Of a stretch of 64,000 bases of DNA, positions 62,490-64,000 are shown piece after piece. The notes beneath the pieces were generated by a model. It did not search any database. It saw nothing but the letters and a program-made list of their open reading frames with translations, and was not told the origin of the DNA. The translations under genes were made by a program, and so were the position numbers. Source of the DNA: Nocardioides litoris (GTDB lineage Bacteria > Actinomycetota > Actinomycetes > Propionibacteriales > Nocardioidaceae); NCBI RefSeq assembly GCF_006346315.1, contig NZ_VDMR01000001.1, positions 248,001-312,000 of the forward strand, in the 5' to 3' direction. Positions within the stretch are counted from its first letter, which is position 1. Every line of letters begins with the position of its first letter.

Positions 62490-63816
62490 CCGGCGCCAGC
62501 GACGGGTCCTCGGGTGGCGCAGTCGTCCACCGAGGGGCGGCGACGGCGTGGGCGCACACGGAGAGCCCGAGCAGCAGCAGCGGCTCGGAGAGGAACGACC
62601 CGGCGACGCTCTTCGTGATGACGAGCGATGTGACCACGACGGCGGCGCCGAGCGTCTCGACGCGCCGGGCCGCGCCCAGCACGAGGTAGCCCACGAGGGC
62701 CGTGAACAGCAGGGTCCCGACCAGCCCCGTGCAGCTGAGCAGCATCGGCCACAGGCTGGAGGGCTTGTTGCTGCCCAGGCCGACCCCGACGCCGTGCACG
62801 TCGAGGAAGAGCCGCAGGGAGAACTCGTCGGAGAAGGTCCGCTGGTCGAAGCTCCCGCTCTGCACCTTGTCGGTGAACAGGCCGGAGACGTAGCCGCCGA
62901 TCGTGCCCCAGGACTGCAGCACCACGATGCCGCCCAGGCAGGTGGCGATGCTCGTGGTGGTCAGCCCGCGGCCGCTGCGCGAGGCGCGCACCACCACGAT
63001 CCCGGCGACGACGGCGAGCACGGCGAGTCCACCCACCAGGGCGGTGCCGGACCGGGCGAAGACGATGTTGACGGCCGAGCAGACGGCCAGCGCCACCCAG
63101 AGCGTGGGCACCCACGCCGCACCGTGGTCCGCGCGCCTGCGTCCGATGGTGAGCACGACGAGGCTCAGGGCGAAGGCGGCCGTGCCGTAGTGGGCCAGCG
63201 TCGACGGCTCCGTGAAGACCCCACGGAGGCGGTACTCGGTCGTCTCGACGTAGAGGTACTGGTCGGAGTCGGTGAGGCCGGTCGGGAAGGGCAGCCCGAC
63301 CTTGTCGTGGAGCAGCCGCCAGGTGCTCAGGGACATGCAGCCCAGCAGCCCCGGGAGGAACAGGGTGGTGCTGATCCGCTCGCGGGTCGCCAGGAAGCAG
63401 ATCACGACCACGCCGAGCCCGAGGTAGGCCGGCTGGGCGACGTTGGACCCGGTGTAGGCCAGCGGCAGGAGGCTCACCAGCCCGCCGGCCTCGTCACGGT
63501 TGTTGAGCACCGGGATCCCTGCGAAGAGTGCCGGGCCGGCGAGCGTCACGAGGACGACCCAGGTCACGAAGGCCACGAGCAGGCCGGCACCGGGCCAGGA
63601 GAAGAGCGCGACCCGCCCACGCGCCCAGTCCCAGGCCAGGAGCGCCGACAGCACGAGCGCGACGGTGAAGAACGGCGTCAGGGCAAGGCCGGGGAGGACG
63701 AAGGCAGCCGAGATCGGCAGCACGAGCGATGCCGACAGCAGCCACGGGAAGCGGCGTCGCCAGTCCTTCAGGCACAAGGCCACCGCGACGAGCGTCACGA
63801 GGCCGAGGGGAGTCAC
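62422..63816 (-). CDS. O-antigen ligase/polymerase family membrane protein, copy 2
   Basis: From GTG 63816 the protein has 464 residues; the frame upstream is Gly/Arg-rich and not family-like. About ten to twelve helices are seen. The extracytoplasmic loop carries RLRGVFTEPSTLAHYG and FLDVHGVGVGLGSNKPSS, with the G-x-G-x-G and H motifs of Wzy/WaaL proteins. It is a likely polysaccharide polymerase or ligase, the second in this window after 15620-16960. The tail (about 435-464) is Pro/Ser/Thr-rich. Confidence 0.82.
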   Translation of the reverse strand: MTPLGLVTLVAVALCLKDWRRRFPWLLSASLVLPISAAFVLPGLALTPFFTVALVLSALLAWDWARGRVALFSWPGAGLLVAFVTWVVLVTLAGPALFAGIPVLNNRDEAGGLVSLLPLAYTGSNVAQPAYLGLGVVVICFLATRERISTTLFLPGLLGCMSLSTWRLLHDKVGLPFPTGLTDSDQYLYVETTEYRLRGVFTEPSTLAHYGTAAFALSLVVLTIGRRRADHGAAWVPTLWVALAVCSAVNIVFARSGTALVGGLAVLAVVAGIVVVRASRSGRGLTTTSIATCLGGIVVLQSWGTIGGYVSGLFTDKVQSGSFDQRTFSDEFSLRLFLDVHGVGVGLGSNKPSSLWPMLLSCTGLVGTLLFTALVGYLVLGAARRVETLGAAVVVTSLVITKSVAGSFLSEPLLLLGLSVCAHAVAAPRWTTAPPEDPSLAPVTPARSSGSATRPSPGSAPTAA

Positions 63817-63912
63817 CGCGGCATCGTAGAGGCGATCCGAGGACACCCCCCGGGGATCCGGTCTTTTCCGTGACCGCGGCACCCCGTCGCCGCTACGGTG
63901 GTCGGCGCTCCC

Positions 63913-64000
63913 ATGGACGTCACGCCCCCCACCCCGTCCACCGCCTCCGACCCTCCGGTCGCCCCCAGGGCCGACCGCGAGCACGCCGTGGCGGTCCCCG
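63913..64000 (+). CDS. Possible 5' end of a further gene, cut by the window edge
   Basis: An ATG at 63913 opens a frame that stays open to the last base. It encodes a Pro/Thr-rich start (MDVTPPTPSTASDPPVAP) that is too short to assign. A TACGGT box at 63894-63899 lies 13 nt upstream, and the gene would be divergent from the polymerase/ligase gene. Support is weak. Confidence 0.3.
   Translation, partial: MDVTPPTPSTASDPPVAPRADREHAVAVP

Overview
The window is 64 kb of very GC-rich DNA. It has actinobacterial traits: GTG starts are common, several genes look leaderless (a TAnnnT box 6-7 nt before the start codon), and an XRE regulator / HbhA-like protein / DUF2516 gene trio is conserved with mycobacteria. 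A Nocardioides-like member of the Actinomycetota is the best guess; this is inference, because no rRNA or species marker is present. The first ~1.9 kb, and more mildly ~15.6-25.4 kb, look richer in A+T than the rest, which suggests acquired DNA.

Layout. 1-1.9 kb: an apparently gene-free stretch, then a membrane O-acyltransferase. 2-3.8 kb: a DUF849 enzyme, a nitrobindin and a Fur-type regulator. 3.9-9.7 kb: two DUF4012 membrane proteins, a small secreted protein and two small Tat-exported proteins. 9.8-12 kb: the sulfate-activation pair cysN/cysD. 12.2-29.1 kb: a polysaccharide block with a Wzz/BY-kinase, many glycosyltransferases, an O-antigen polymerase/ligase, a flippase-type ABC transporter and a fucosyltransferase-like enzyme. 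29.1-35.8 kb: a glycosyltransferase, then an ABC-2 exporter, a three-domain NRPS-like protein and a degenerate WS/DGAT-type acyltransferase. 35.8-38.9 kb: a large secreted M1 metallopeptidase. 39.3-44.3 kb: a second sulfur group with a small membrane protein, a TauE exporter, an APS kinase fused to a low-molecular-weight tyrosine phosphatase, and a divergent sulfatase. 44.3-48.8 kb: asparaginase, a first phosphoglycosyl transferase, the XRE/HbhA/DUF2516 trio and a cupin. 48.8-57.5 kb: sugar-nucleotide genes (rmlCD fusion, rmlB, two GMD paralogues, rmlA) and two more phosphoglycosyl transferases. 57.6-64 kb: a lipid acyltransferase, a second Wzz/BY-kinase, an SGNH-like protein paired with an acyltransferase-3, and a second polymerase/ligase.

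How it fits together. Most of the window builds and exports one or more cell-surface polysaccharides. RmlABCD supplies dTDP-L-rhamnose, and the GMD pair makes a GDP-6-deoxyhexose. Three phosphoglycosyl transferases can start chains on the lipid carrier, and about ten glycosyltransferases extend them. The ABC flippase and two polymerase/ligase proteins translocate and polymerise, two BY-kinases set chain length, and AT3/SGNH proteins decorate. The LMW-PTP domain fused to APS kinase is a plausible phosphatase for the BY-kinases. The most unusual points are this fusion, whose linker is encoded by two dispersed palindromic repeats, and the ABC/NRPS-like/acyltransferase operon, whose product I cannot name.
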